Below are positions 34,057 through 43,503 of a stretch of DNA of 64,000 nt, in pieces (position 1 is the stretch's first letter; every line of letters starts with the position of its first letter). The notes beneath the pieces are model-generated. The model worked only from the letters and a program-made list of their open reading frames with translations. It searched no databases and was not told where the DNA came from. The DNA is from Bin55 sp028819195. Lineage in GTDB: Bacteria > Pseudomonadota > Gammaproteobacteria > Pseudomonadales > Azotimanducaceae. Where the stretch lies: positions 163,536-227,535 of the forward strand of contig JAPPMF010000015.1 of NCBI GenBank assembly GCA_028819195.1, in the 5' to 3' direction. The translations under genes and the position numbers were made by a program.

Positions 34057-35559
34057 ATGAGAAAGATTCTGCTACCATCTGCCGCGGTAATTCTTGCGAC
34101 ACTAATTGTCGTCAGTGTATGGTATTTCACGGGAGGAGGTGATGGTAATCACAACCAATCCGGTGCCGTGAACCAACTTTCCTCTAAGCAGAAAGAGTTT
34201 GTCGTAGAAGCTGCGAAAACCCGAACTGAATTCGACTACGGAAGTACCCCGACCAATCGCGGCGAGAGTTTCGATCCGTTCACTCCAGAGTATACGATTC
34301 TCAACCTTGACTGCCAAATGTTAGCTGGGGATGGAGCTGCAAGCGATGTAGCTGTAGTGACTCATCCGACTGAAGAAGGTGTGGTGTTCGCCGTGATCGG
34401 CGAGTCAGGCGAATTAGCGCGAGGAGAACTTGATTTTCGTCCCAATCATTTGCGAATCGGCCGCCACGAAGACGGTTCTGTCATATATGGCTTCGGAGAA
34501 CTGCGAACCCATGCTAAGGCGTGGAAACCAGAGGACGTTGCCGAACCGGTACGAATTTACCACGATGACTTTGTGATCTACGAGTCCGACAAAGTCTTGG
34601 ATTTTGACGTCGCAGATGACGGAACCTCATTCGCGGTACACGAACCTTCAGCTGGCGGAGTAACACGTCTGGTCGTGAGGAACCTAGATGAAGGTTCGCA
34701 AGTGGAACATGAACTAGATACCAAACTGACCAGTAAAGGCCGCTATTCCTTGGGATACTCTTTGGATGGTTCTGAGGTTGTCTTTTCACCAGCCCATGCG
34801 TTTGGTAGAGGCTTCTATTGGTTCTTTTCCCTAAGCAAAGGGAGTAAACGAAGGATTGGGACTGAAGGTTTTCAGTCAGTACTAATAACTTCAAGCGAAA
34901 CCGGTTACTTTGTTGAGCGCGCGTACGAGTTAGATACTGATGAATCGGAAGAAATGTGGGAGGTCTCTAAACGTCGATTTATACCTTCGACTGGGCAGTC
35001 TGAAGAGCTATGGAGTGTACGATTGAGCATTAGAGAGTTCAACCGGCGCACGTCTGTTTCGGAGAACGGCAAGTGGCTTGGATTACTGGCATCTGATTAC
35101 AAGGTTCTGGACACTGAAACCGGCGAAACGATCTTTGACTTTCCGTATCGTCGTCAACCGGAAGCGCAATTGGCGCGACTAGCACCAATCTTACCAAGAA
35201 ACGCTACCGTAGCTGACCTAGGCGAGTATTGGAGTATGAGTTTCAAGGGAGATTACCTGGTTGGCTATAGGGTGTGGGGGGACATCTCCTCCTGTGATTG
35301 GAAACCCGGCGAGAAGTATGACCCAAAAAAGGAGCGCGAGTGTATACAGAACTTAAGATTACGCGGTTTGTATAAGCATTTTCACGATATCTACGACATG
35401 AACACTGCGAATCTAAACGGTTCGCCTGTGTACACAACCGAGGTCTATCCAGAGTCATATTGCATGCCCGCTAGCTCACGATGGAAAGGTCTAATCTCAG
35501 TAGATGGTAAACTCGCGTTTCAACCAGTACCGCCCCTTGAGACTGTCGATATGCCATAG
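34057..35559 (+). CDS. Membrane-anchored periplasmic protein, beta-propeller-like
   Basis: 500 residues. An N-terminal TM or uncleaved signal anchor (about residues 3-25) is followed by a Gly/Asn linker and then a long beta-rich region with repeated short strands (DVAVVTHPTEEGVVFAV, LDFDVADDGTSFAVHE). This suggests a WD40- or YVTN-type propeller facing the periplasm. Four Cys in the last 100 residues may form disulfides. No catalytic motif recognised. Monocistronic. Possible role in surface or protein-quality functions cannot be supported further. Confidence 0.5.
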   Translation: MRKILLPSAAVILATLIVVSVWYFTGGGDGNHNQSGAVNQLSSKQKEFVVEAAKTRTEFDYGSTPTNRGESFDPFTPEYTILNLDCQMLAGDGAASDVAVVTHPTEEGVVFAVIGESGELARGELDFRPNHLRIGRHEDGSVIYGFGELRTHAKAWKPEDVAEPVRIYHDDFVIYESDKVLDFDVADDGTSFAVHEPSAGGVTRLVVRNLDEGSQVEHELDTKLTSKGRYSLGYSLDGSEVVFSPAHAFGRGFYWFFSLSKGSKRRIGTEGFQSVLITSSETGYFVERAYELDTDESEEMWEVSKRRFIPSTGQSEELWSVRLSIREFNRRTSVSENGKWLGLLASDYKVLDTETGETIFDFPYRRQPEAQLARLAPILPRNATVADLGEYWSMSFKGDYLVGYRVWGDISSCDWKPGEKYDPKKERECIQNLRLRGLYKHFHDIYDMNTANLNGSPVYTTEVYPESYCMPASSRWKGLISVDGKLAFQPVPPLETVDMP

Positions 35560-35602
35560 TGTTGGGTATTGCCAGAATATTAAACGTGTGAGTAGGACGC
35601 AT

Positions 35603-36043
35603 TCAGATTGCCGACAATAAAAGCGTTACCGGACCGTCGTTCACTAACTCAACCTCCATATAAGCCCCAAACTCTCCTGCACGAACATCGATTTTGTGCC
35701 CATCAAGCATTCGAATAAATTCCAAGTACAATTCTTTCGCTCGATTAGGTTCTTCAGCATTCGAAAAATCTGGTCGGTTACCTTTCTTTCCAGATGCCGC
35801 TAAAGTAAACTGAGACACAACTAGAATCTCACCTTGAACATCTTGAACCGATAAATTCATGTGTTGTTTACCGTCGGGAAAGACGCGATGGTTTAAAATT
35901 TTGTTTACTAAATAACTACAGTTGTCAATGGAATCACCACGTTCGACTGCTAAAAATACCAATAACCCTTTTGAAATATAAGATATAACTCTACCTTCGA
36001 CACGCACTTGCGCTGTCGACACTCGTTGCAACAATGCTTTCAC
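35603..36043 (-). CDS. dtd: D-aminoacyl-tRNA deacylase
   Basis: 146 residues starting MKALLQRVSTAQVRVEGRV. Conserved VVSQFTLAASGKKGNRPDFS near residue 77 and the C-terminal GPVTLLLSA form the Dtd active site. Removes D-amino acids from mischarged tRNA. Divergent from the PP-loop thiolase gene, 33 bp apart. Confidence 0.95.
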   Translation of the reverse strand: MKALLQRVSTAQVRVEGRVISYISKGLLVFLAVERGDSIDNCSYLVNKILNHRVFPDGKQHMNLSVQDVQGEILVVSQFTLAASGKKGNRPDFSNAEEPNRAKELYLEFIRMLDGHKIDVRAGEFGAYMEVELVNDGPVTLLLSAI

Positions 36044-36076
36044 GAAAATCTCCTTACTAAATCATTCTATACGACA

Positions 36077-37138
36077 ATGACTGATACTCGAAAACCAAGC
36101 GCAATCGCATTGATTTCAGGTGGACTCGATTCCATGCTCGCGGCTAAAGTCATTCTTGATCAAGGAGTACATGTGGAGGGAGTAAATTTCTATACCGGTT
36201 TTTGTGTGGAAGGACACACCCATGCTGTTCGTGCTAAAAATAAGAATAAACAGAAGCGAAACAATGCACTATGGGTCGCTGAACAACTAGGCATCAAACT
36301 CCACATCGTCGACGTTATCGAAGAGTACAAAGATGTAGTCCTTAATCCTTCTCATGGCTATGGTAAAAATTTAAACCCCTGTCTCGATTGCAAGATATTT
36401 ATGGTACATAAGGCATTAGACTTATCTGGATTCGATACCGATTCCTTCGATTTTGTGATCACTGGCGAAGTCATCGGACAACGACCGAAATCACAAAAAA
36501 ACGAGACGATGCCCATCATAGCGCAAGAATCCGGTGCGCATGACCGTTTGTTACGCCCACTTTGTGCGAAAAACCTACCTGAAACGCTTCCGGAACGCGC
36601 CGGTTGGATCAATCGCGAACTACTCCACGGGTTTTACGGACGCAATCGTAAACCGCAAATGGAGCTAGCTGCTAGGTACGGATTCACCGACTATGCGCAA
36701 CCAGCCGGTGGATGTTGCTTTCTGACTGACGAACGATACTCCAGCAAATTGAAAGACTTATGGCAATTTCGCGGTGAGAAAAATTATGAGTTGGACGACA
36801 TCTTACTACTCAAGATAGGTCGACACATTCGACCAAATGCTCGGTTTAAACTCATCATGGCGCGCGAAGAAGGTGAAAACCGATTCCTTCGAGGTTATAG
36901 AAAGAACTTTACCTATATAGAGATTGATAGCCACGAAGGGCCATTGACGCTAGTCGAAGGTAACCCGTCAACGTCTGATCTCACCTTAGCAACAAGATTA
37001 GTCGGTCGGTACAGTCAGGGTAAAAACGCCGACGAAGTCAGTGTGACCATTCATCATCGAAATGGTGTATCCGAACAGATTCGTGCTAGCCCCATTGCAC
37101 CACACGAGATTCCCGATAACTGGCATATCGGACTGTAA
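36077..37138 (+). CDS. PP-loop tRNA thiolation-type enzyme (MnmA/ThiI-like)
   Basis: 353 residues from ATG 36077 (an earlier start would overlap dtd). It has the PP-loop ATP-binding motif ISGGLDSMLAAKVI, then the cysteine motif NPCLDCKIFMV near residue 97 and PAGGCCFLTD near residue 213. These are marks of sulfur-transferring adenylating enzymes related to MnmA/ThiI. It is followed seven bases later by a TusA-like sulfur carrier, which supports sulfur delivery to tRNA or a cofactor. It belongs to a family often annotated as tRNA 2-thiouridine enzyme but distinct from true MnmA; the exact product is not certain. Confidence 0.75.
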   Translation: MTDTRKPSAIALISGGLDSMLAAKVILDQGVHVEGVNFYTGFCVEGHTHAVRAKNKNKQKRNNALWVAEQLGIKLHIVDVIEEYKDVVLNPSHGYGKNLNPCLDCKIFMVHKALDLSGFDTDSFDFVITGEVIGQRPKSQKNETMPIIAQESGAHDRLLRPLCAKNLPETLPERAGWINRELLHGFYGRNRKPQMELAARYGFTDYAQPAGGCCFLTDERYSSKLKDLWQFRGEKNYELDDILLLKIGRHIRPNARFKLIMAREEGENRFLRGYRKNFTYIEIDSHEGPLTLVEGNPSTSDLTLATRLVGRYSQGKNADEVSVTIHHRNGVSEQIRASPIAPHEIPDNWHIGL

Positions 37139-37144
37139 TTTGCT

Positions 37145-37375
37145 GTGGAAGAAATCGTTGACGCAACTGGACTTCTCTGTCCTCTGCCATTGATTCGCGC
37201 ACAAGAATTTGCTAGGTCTGCTAACCCAGGTACAACATTTATCGTACATGCCACAGATCCTGGTGTTTTTCAAGATTTCCCAGCCTGGTGTCGCATGCAC
37301 GGACATACATTAGTTGATATCGTTGAACATAAGACAAAACAAACAATCGAAGTGACCATTGAACTCGGTGATTAA
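37145..37375 (+). CDS. TusA-family sulfurtransferase
   Basis: 76 residues (GTG start). It has the TusA motif DATGLLCPLPLIRAQEFA with the sulfur-carrying Cys at about residue 11, then an FIVHATDPG strand and a DF.AWCRMHGH segment. Sulfur relay protein in the cytosol, six bases after the PP-loop enzyme and presumably its sulfur donor. Confidence 0.87.
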   Translation: MEEIVDATGLLCPLPLIRAQEFARSANPGTTFIVHATDPGVFQDFPAWCRMHGHTLVDIVEHKTKQTIEVTIELGD

Positions 37376-37413
37376 CGGATCTTGATCGATAACGATACTG
37401 CTCGCTGGGTCTG

Positions 37414-37875
37414 ATGTTCCATATCGTCCTCTATCAACCTGAAATCCCACCTAATACCGGCAACGTTATTCGACTCGCTGCAAATACCGGTAGCACGCTT
37501 ACTCTCATTGAACCGCTGGGATTTGAGTTAGACGACATGCGACTGAAGCGAGCTGGGCTTGATTACCATGAGTTTGCGAACATTCGTGTTTGTAAGAATG
37601 TTGACGAAGTTATACAAGCAAGGACAATCACCAAAGTCCACGCGTTTTCCACCAAGGGCAAGCAGTGCCTGAGCAAAACGACTTTTCACCCTAACGATGC
37701 CCTATTGTTCGGCCCTGAGACCAGAGGTCTACCTACAAAATTACGAGATCGTTTTAGCGAAAGTTGCGTGCGTATTCCTATGCTCCCACAATCCAGAAGT
37801 GTGAACTTGTCGAACGCGGTCGCAATCGCCGTATACGAAGCTTGGCGTCAGGTTGGATATGCGAAAACTAATTAG
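37414..37875 (+). CDS. trmL: tRNA (cytidine(34)-2'-O)-methyltransferase
   Basis: 153-residue SPOUT-family methylase. MFHIVLYQPEIPPNTGNVIR at the start, LLFGPETRGLP near residue 90, and the knot region IPMLPQSRSVNLSNAVAI near residue 120 identify TrmL. It methylates the wobble base of tRNA-Leu isoacceptors. In this window a second, decayed 3' end of trmL lies next to secB (39.7-39.9 kb), so this copy may be a replacement. Confidence 0.95.
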   Translation: MFHIVLYQPEIPPNTGNVIRLAANTGSTLTLIEPLGFELDDMRLKRAGLDYHEFANIRVCKNVDEVIQARTITKVHAFSTKGKQCLSKTTFHPNDALLFGPETRGLPTKLRDRFSESCVRIPMLPQSRSVNLSNAVAIAVYEAWRQVGYAKTN

Positions 37876-37882
37876 TTGATAT

Positions 37883-37916
37883 TTAACGTCGTGTTATGGG
37901 AATATTTCGACGTTAA
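37883..37916 (+). terminator. Inverted repeat after trmL
   Basis: Perfect 9-bp arms TTAACGTCG / CGACGTTAA (37883-37891 and 37908-37916) with a 16-base loop, eight bases after the trmL stop. No T run, so termination is only probable. Confidence 0.4.
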
Positions 37917-38131
37917 GATCGTCTGTATACAGAATTTCTGCACTTCATAGGTTTGCTCGCCAACAACCTAAATTTCCTAAAACTTACCGAAAGGAATTCT
38001 CCTGGCGAGCAGTGCTGGTGAATAGTCAAGCTTTGAAAGAATTGCAGAATCTCAATAGTGAATATACAATTTCTAAATAAAACTCAAACCTTGGACACTT
38101 TCAAATTCGAGTACGATTGAGAAGAACTGGA

Positions 38132-39634
38132 ATGAGCGAGCACAGAAGACTAAGTCGGAACATTCTGGTTACCTGTTTGCTGGGAGGTTGTGGCTTGTTA
38201 CTTGGAAGCCTGGTCTTCATTTGGCTGAACTCACCTAGTCAAAGTTCGCTCAACTACATAACTGACAACTCCCCTCAATCCGTACAGGAGTTACCCAGCA
38301 CGCCATCGGTAACAACCACAGCAGTTGATTCAGATTCTGACCAAGTAGCATCTCAACCTCTAGTGGATTTCCGAATCGGTTCAGTAGAAGAAGCGTGCGG
38401 CATGCATGAGTTTCCAAGTCCCAGACTTAGACCCTTTGACGCAGACGAATTTACTTCAGATTCAGTGGAATACATTGCTTTAGAAAACCTTACTTGTTGG
38501 GAAGCTATAGAAAACCACATTAATAGTCTTAATCCTTATCTATTCTTATTGCCGGAGACGAACCCTGCTGAAACCGCCCACCCATTGTCCTTGATTGTAT
38601 TAGATGAACCACTAACCTTTGAACGAATCTTTGCTGATCCCGTTGGTGATCTATTCCTCGTGCAAGACACACTCTCGCGTCCAGAGTGTTTATTGTCTCC
38701 TAGTACAACTAACTGGGACTTAAAAGACTCTTGTCACGCCGAAGCTCTGACAAACTTTGCCCTCATCAATCAGTTGTGCTACCGACCTTACAATCCAGGA
38801 CGACCGGAAAACAACCCATTCATTGATTACACATCGAGTGAGATTGACGACTATGAGAGAAATTATGGATCGAGTGGTGATAGCTTTGGGTCATCGTACC
38901 GAGCGCTTAGATGGAACCACAAAGGGATAGGTAAACGTGAACGAATGCTTTACTACAGACAACCTGTTTACCACATACGAACTCCAGAGCAAGCACTGTC
39001 TGTGTGGAAACAACGATTAGCCGACGCGTGGGTGTACCAGAAATGTGGACAGTTAGATTCTCAACTTGATTTCACTCCTGACCGTTATCCGATACTCTAT
39101 GAGGCTGCCATGTCCTTTGAAAGTACTGCTGAGCGAAAAGAACGCATCCTCCGCAAACTGAATGTCAAGAATGTCCGTGAACACATAATTGACCTCGCTG
39201 CGCGACTAGGCGGCGAAGCAGCCGGACTGACTACAGGAGAACATCTCAAGTATGAGGATGGGTATCAGTTTGGCCGTCTAGCGCAGTCGATACACAGCTC
39301 ACAGTGGGAAATTTTCGCCAGTAAAGAAAAGCCTAGTGCCGCCAGTTTCTTATTCAAGTTTGAAGTACTATCAACAATTCAAAACCACACTGAATACCAG
39401 TTAAACTGGGAATTTGTCGCTCACCATTTATGTAATCCTCCAAGCGTCACTTGGAACGACTTGGAAGACCGAAGAAGTTGCCAGTCAGTCATCGCAGAGT
39501 TACGTCAGCTCCTTACCAATGCGACGGTACACGTACATAGTGTTGATTCAGTCTTTGCTCATAAACTAGCTGAGTTGAATGACGTAATAGATAAGTTTGA
39601 ACACGTAGCAATTGAGCTGGATTTGTACGACTGA
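38132..39634 (+). CDS. Signal-anchored hypothetical protein
   Basis: About 500 residues, not recognised. One N-terminal membrane segment (about residues 9-32, ILVTCLLGGCGLLLGSLVFI), then a low-complexity Ser/Thr/Pro linker to about residue 75 and a large extracytoplasmic domain with several Cys. I start it at ATG 38132 (GAGAAG upstream); TTG 38117 would add five residues. It lies between trmL and a decayed trmL remnant, so it likely came in with the segment that separated trmL from secB. Confidence 0.5.
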   Translation: MSEHRRLSRNILVTCLLGGCGLLLGSLVFIWLNSPSQSSLNYITDNSPQSVQELPSTPSVTTTAVDSDSDQVASQPLVDFRIGSVEEACGMHEFPSPRLRPFDADEFTSDSVEYIALENLTCWEAIENHINSLNPYLFLLPETNPAETAHPLSLIVLDEPLTFERIFADPVGDLFLVQDTLSRPECLLSPSTTNWDLKDSCHAEALTNFALINQLCYRPYNPGRPENNPFIDYTSSEIDDYERNYGSSGDSFGSSYRALRWNHKGIGKRERMLYYRQPVYHIRTPEQALSVWKQRLADAWVYQKCGQLDSQLDFTPDRYPILYEAAMSFESTAERKERILRKLNVKNVREHIIDLAARLGGEAAGLTTGEHLKYEDGYQFGRLAQSIHSSQWEIFASKEKPSAASFLFKFEVLSTIQNHTEYQLNWEFVAHHLCNPPSVTWNDLEDRRSCQSVIAELRQLLTNATVHVHSVDSVFAHKLAELNDVIDKFEHVAIELDLYD

Positions 39635-39744
39635 GCTTTTCCATGCTTAATCACGATTTTAAGAAGTCATATCGTCCAATAAAAGCAACGTAATCTTACT
39701 GCATCGAATCAAACAAATCAGAACAACCACCCAGAGTTAATTTA

Positions 39745-39864
39745 TTCTGTCGAAGATTGCACTCGTTTAACCAGAACTAATCTCGAATCGTGAACTTATC
39801 GAACACCGTTGTAATCGCTGGGTACGAAGCCTGGCGTCAGTTAGGATACATTGGTACTAATTAG
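39745..39864 (+). pseudogene. Decayed second copy of the trmL 3' end
   Basis: Bases 39790-39864 match the last 75 bases of trmL (37801-37875) with 57 identities and no gaps, and encode VNLSNTVVIAGYEAWRQLGY against VNLSNAVAIAVYEAWRQVGY, ending in the same TAG. Weaker similarity extends upstream to about 39745 but with a frameshift and stops. Many differences are silent, so it is not a recent copy. The TAG overlaps the secB stop (39861-39863, opposite strand). Confidence 0.75.
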
Positions 39865-40325
39865 TTTACGATCGGCTTCGTGTAGCGGGGCACAGTTGGT
39901 TCGTTTTCGTCCATCGCTCGTTGCACTACCTCGCGAAAATTGATCGGGGCTAACGCGATCGCCGGTAACGTTGCTTTAATGACTACATTATCGATCGCTT
40001 CGCGTGCATATGGAAACAAAATCGTCGGGCATTCGGCTGCCAGTATGGACTGTCGAGCGGGTGAATCTTCGACGTTAAATACTCCTGACTGAATCACATC
40101 GACCGTAAAGATATCGAGGGAACCGAGCGCGACATCAAGCTTAACTTCTAAGCTGACCTCGTATTCACTGTCGTCGATTTCGGTATTCGATACCGTCATT
40201 TCTACTCCAACTTTCGGGCGCCACTTCATGTCAAAACCTTGCCGCAGGTTTTTTGTCTCGAACTCCAACTTTGTCAGAAAAATTCGTTCGATCTGTATGT
40301 GTGCTTTAATTTCTTTCTTAATCAT
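39861..40325 (-). CDS. secB: Protein-export chaperone SecB
   Basis: 154 residues from ATG 40325, which overlaps the rhodanese stop (ATGA). The earlier frame extension to 40361 lies inside the rhodanese gene. Conserved CPTILFPYAREAIDN near residue 97 and LPAIALAPINF mark SecB. Tetrameric chaperone that keeps preproteins unfolded for SecA. secB-rhodanese order is usual in Gammaproteobacteria. Confidence 0.93.
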   Translation of the reverse strand: MIKKEIKAHIQIERIFLTKLEFETKNLRQGFDMKWRPKVGVEMTVSNTEIDDSEYEVSLEVKLDVALGSLDIFTVDVIQSGVFNVEDSPARQSILAAECPTILFPYAREAIDNVVIKATLPAIALAPINFREVVQRAMDENEPTVPRYTKPIVN

Positions 40326-40744
40326 GATTTGCTTGTTACTGGCATATTTTGCCCGCGCCATTCCATGAGACCACCACGTAATTTTGCTACGTTGGTGAAT
40401 CCTGATTTTTTCAGGATATTCGTTGCTGCTGACGAATGCTGACCCATCTTACAGGTCACCACTACAGGTGTTTCTTTATATTCATCGAGTTCCCTAACCC
40501 GAGTAGCAAGTGCGGTATAAGGTATATTTAATGCGTGAGGGATGTGACCTTGGGAGTATTCGGTTGAATCTCTAACGTCGAGCACGACCGCATTTTCTCG
40601 GTTCATGAGTTGGACTAGCTGTTGACTGTCAATCGTTTTTCCAGAACGCTTCGATTCGTTCCAGATGAACAAAATCAAGAGAAGGAAAAAAATACTGACA
40701 AGGATTGGGTGGTTACCCACATATGTGAACAAACCGTCTAACAT
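40322..40744 (-). CDS. Membrane-anchored rhodanese (YibN-like)
   Basis: 140 residues. TM helix at about residues 13-28, then a rhodanese domain with VLDVRDSTEYSQGHIPHALN and the active-site loop CKMGQHSS (Cys near residue 97). Stop overlaps secB start. Sulfur transfer or membrane-protein function; close to YibN, which is next to secB and gpmI in E. coli. Confidence 0.88.
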   Translation of the reverse strand: MLDGLFTYVGNHPILVSIFFLLLILFIWNESKRSGKTIDSQQLVQLMNRENAVVLDVRDSTEYSQGHIPHALNIPYTALATRVRELDEYKETPVVVTCKMGQHSSAATNILKKSGFTNVAKLRGGLMEWRGQNMPVTSKS

Positions 40745-40813
40745 TGATCGTGCCTCTTTGCTATCGACTAGATTATAGTAATTCGACCTATTGAAGTTAA
40801 GTAAAATTCATTA

Positions 40814-42370
40814 TTGTTTCAGTCAAAGTCTCGATCCACATTGATTCGTTCAGTTCTTGTTATCCTCGATGGATGGGGACATGGTGAACCTAATCCATTC
40901 AATGCAATTCATGTAGCGAATACCCCCACTTGGGATCACTATTGGCAACATAGTCCACGTAGTCTATTGGAGTGCTCGGGTACGTGTGTCGGACTACCAG
41001 CAGGTCAAATGGGAAATTCTGAGGTCGGTCACATGGCGATGGGTGCCGGACGCACCGTTTATCAAGATTTGACGAGAATTGACCGAGCTATTGAAGATGG
41101 TAGTTTTGTTAAGAACCAGCATTTAGAGGCATTGACTACACTCAGAGATTCCCAACGAATTCATGTTTTAGGACTGTTATCGCCGGGAGGAGTACATAGT
41201 CACGAAAACCAAATCTGCGCGCTGCTGGAATACCTAGCCTCTCGACACTCCAAACTCTCCGTGCACGCGTTCTTAGACGGGCGAGATACACCACCGCGGA
41301 GCGCATTATCTTCTATCAAACGAGTTGAGCAACTCTTCGCCGACTTCGAGCAACCGGGAATCGCTTCAATCACCGGTCGCTATTACGCCATGGACCGGGA
41401 TCAACGTTGGGATCGTACCCAAAAAACATATGACATGTTGACCGGCTCAGAGTCTACTTTGGTCGCCGAAAATGCAACGACCGCCCTGGACAATGCCTAT
41501 CACCGGTCTGAGAGTGATGAATTTGTACAACCAACTCGGACGAAATATTTCCAACCAGTCGTTGATGGCGACGTTGTAATTTTCATGAACTTCAGAGCTG
41601 ACCGTGCTCGACAGCTGAGTACGACGTTGATTCAAGCTGATTTTGACCACTTCCCGCGCAATCCAAGAGTCCATTTATCAACTTTATTGACTCTAACACG
41701 TTACTCCAAAGAGATTAACGATGAAAAGCATCCTTGTACCGTCAAAACATTGTTTCCTACGCCGGAAGTAGAAAATTCACTGGGTGAGTATCTTGCGAAA
41801 AATAACCTCACGCAACTTAGGCTTGCAGAGTCAGAAAAATACGCTCACGTCACCTACTTTTTTTCGGGGGGTAGAGAAAAACCATTTGAAGGAGAGTCAC
41901 GCAAGATCATCGATTCCCCTGCGGTGGCCACCTATGACCTACAACCCGAAATGAGTGCTCCTGAAGTAACTCAGTCGTTAAACGAAGCAATTCAGTCAAA
42001 ACAGTTCGATCTGATCGTCTGTAATTTTGCCAATGGTGACATGGTAGGACATACCGGTGTCTTGGATGCTTCGATTAAAGCAGTTGAATGCGTCGATAAA
42101 TGTTTGAAAACGATCCTGAAAACTTGTAAAGAAAACGATACTCAGTGTTTTATCACTGCTGATCATGGTAATGTCGAAGACTTATACAACGCGCACGACG
42201 ATCAACCTAATACGGCGCATACAACCAATCTAGTACCATTCCTTTACGTCGGACCGAAGGCTATCAAACTGCAACCGAAAGGAACTTTAACTGATGTAGC
42301 ACCTACGATCTTGTCGGTCAGTGGATACCCTATTCCTACAGAAATGACGGGTACAAGTCTAGATCAATGA
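40814..42370 (+). CDS. gpmI: 2,3-bisphosphoglycerate-independent phosphoglycerate mutase
   Basis: 518 residues. VLVILDGWGHGEPNPFNAI at the start, the catalytic Ser in GQMGNSEVGH near residue 70, DGRDTPPRSA near 155, GRYYAMDRDQRW near 195 and TADHGNVEDL near 455. These are the metal and substrate residues of GpmI, which interconverts 3- and 2-phosphoglycerate. Start is TTG 40814 with a weak ribosome-binding site; a TTG further downstream cannot be excluded. Overlaps the envC start by four bases. Confidence 0.95.
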   Translation: MFQSKSRSTLIRSVLVILDGWGHGEPNPFNAIHVANTPTWDHYWQHSPRSLLECSGTCVGLPAGQMGNSEVGHMAMGAGRTVYQDLTRIDRAIEDGSFVKNQHLEALTTLRDSQRIHVLGLLSPGGVHSHENQICALLEYLASRHSKLSVHAFLDGRDTPPRSALSSIKRVEQLFADFEQPGIASITGRYYAMDRDQRWDRTQKTYDMLTGSESTLVAENATTALDNAYHRSESDEFVQPTRTKYFQPVVDGDVVIFMNFRADRARQLSTTLIQADFDHFPRNPRVHLSTLLTLTRYSKEINDEKHPCTVKTLFPTPEVENSLGEYLAKNNLTQLRLAESEKYAHVTYFFSGGREKPFEGESRKIIDSPAVATYDLQPEMSAPEVTQSLNEAIQSKQFDLIVCNFANGDMVGHTGVLDASIKAVECVDKCLKTILKTCKENDTQCFITADHGNVEDLYNAHDDQPNTAHTTNLVPFLYVGPKAIKLQPKGTLTDVAPTILSVSGYPIPTEMTGTSLDQ

Positions 42371-43503
42371 AACAGACGAGGCGAACAATTCATTTGTGGA
42401 TCGGAAGTACGCTTCTCGTCGTTGGATCGCTAGGTGCGCAAGAATCTGACACCTCCACTAAACTAGCAGACGTTCTCGCCAACTTGAATGAACACCAAAC
42501 AGCGATCGCCACCGCTAGTGGAAAAATTGTTACTTTACAACAGGAGATACAGGATGCCAATCAACGTATCTCGGACATTGAGGAAATTCCGGCCGAAGAT
42601 CGTTCTGAGCTCATCGAACTAGAGTACCTGGTTATCGATCTCAGAGATCAACACGATGCTGTTCGCGAACGAACTGACACTCTCTACGAAATGATGACTT
42701 CTCACCTGCAGTCAGTACATCGTTCTCGCCAAAAGCATTACTTAAGAAATTTACTTCCAGATGAAAAAGAAATTTCTCTGATTAAGGAGGAAAGCAGACG
42801 AAAGAAATACGATGATTACTACACAAAAGCGGTTGCCGAGCTCTATAGTGATTCACGAGATTACTTGGAATACGTTGAAATTCGGTTAGAAAGTGAACTC
42901 AATGAAAGAACCCGCCTTGATGAACTGAATACTTCATTCAGCTCGGAAAAGACCGATCTTGAAGAAAAAATTCAAAGCAACCGTGAAGAAATCTTGCAAC
43001 TCGAAGGAGAAATAAACGAACTACAACGATTAGTGAATTCCCTGATTCGTGAACGTATGACTCTAGAACGACAATTGTCTAATCCCTCATATGCGAGTGA
43101 TTCGGACATTACTAGTGAGGCAAGTTCAACCCAGTGGCCGATCAAAGGGGAAGTGATTCAATCGTTTGGCTCAAGCCGTGCTGATGGTAGGCTTAAATGG
43201 GAGGGTATTCAATTTGGTTCAGCCCCCGATACCACTGTCGTCGCAGTCGCTCGAGGGAATGTCGTATACGCGGACAATTTACGCGGGTACGGTATGGTCG
43301 TAATGATCGACCACGGCAATCGATTGATCACCCTCTATGGAAATTGCAATGAAATTTATGTGTCTAACGGAGACACAGTCGAAGCGGGTGAAGCAATTGG
43401 AATTGCTGGGAAGGAGGGCGAAGAGCAAACTCGTAGTTTGTACTTCGAGGTCCGGGATAACGGACGAGCTATCGACCCTGCTAAATGGCTTGACGAAAAT
43501 TAG
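42367..43503 (+). CDS. envC: EnvC-like murein hydrolase activator
   Basis: 378 residues. Signal peptide (1-24, ending GAQ), a long coiled coil (about 30-245), and a C-terminal LytM domain. The LytM metal ligands are missing: LYGNCNE replaces the usual H, and SLYFEVRDNG replaces HLHFE. That is the degenerate state of E. coli EnvC, which activates amidases AmiA/AmiB at the division site rather than cutting peptides. gpmI-envC linkage is conserved in gammas. Confidence 0.88.
   Translation: MKQTRRTIHLWIGSTLLVVGSLGAQESDTSTKLADVLANLNEHQTAIATASGKIVTLQQEIQDANQRISDIEEIPAEDRSELIELEYLVIDLRDQHDAVRERTDTLYEMMTSHLQSVHRSRQKHYLRNLLPDEKEISLIKEESRRKKYDDYYTKAVAELYSDSRDYLEYVEIRLESELNERTRLDELNTSFSSEKTDLEEKIQSNREEILQLEGEINELQRLVNSLIRERMTLERQLSNPSYASDSDITSEASSTQWPIKGEVIQSFGSSRADGRLKWEGIQFGSAPDTTVVAVARGNVVYADNLRGYGMVVMIDHGNRLITLYGNCNEIYVSNGDTVEAGEAIGIAGKEGEEQTRSLYFEVRDNGRAIDPAKWLDEN

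Noticed and set aside
33866..34102. Minus-strand ORF upstream of the propeller-like gene
   Set aside because: Overlaps the start of a better-supported gene; no recognisable motif.
42367..43503. Active LytM endopeptidase
   Set aside because: Metal-binding His residues are missing, as in EnvC activators.
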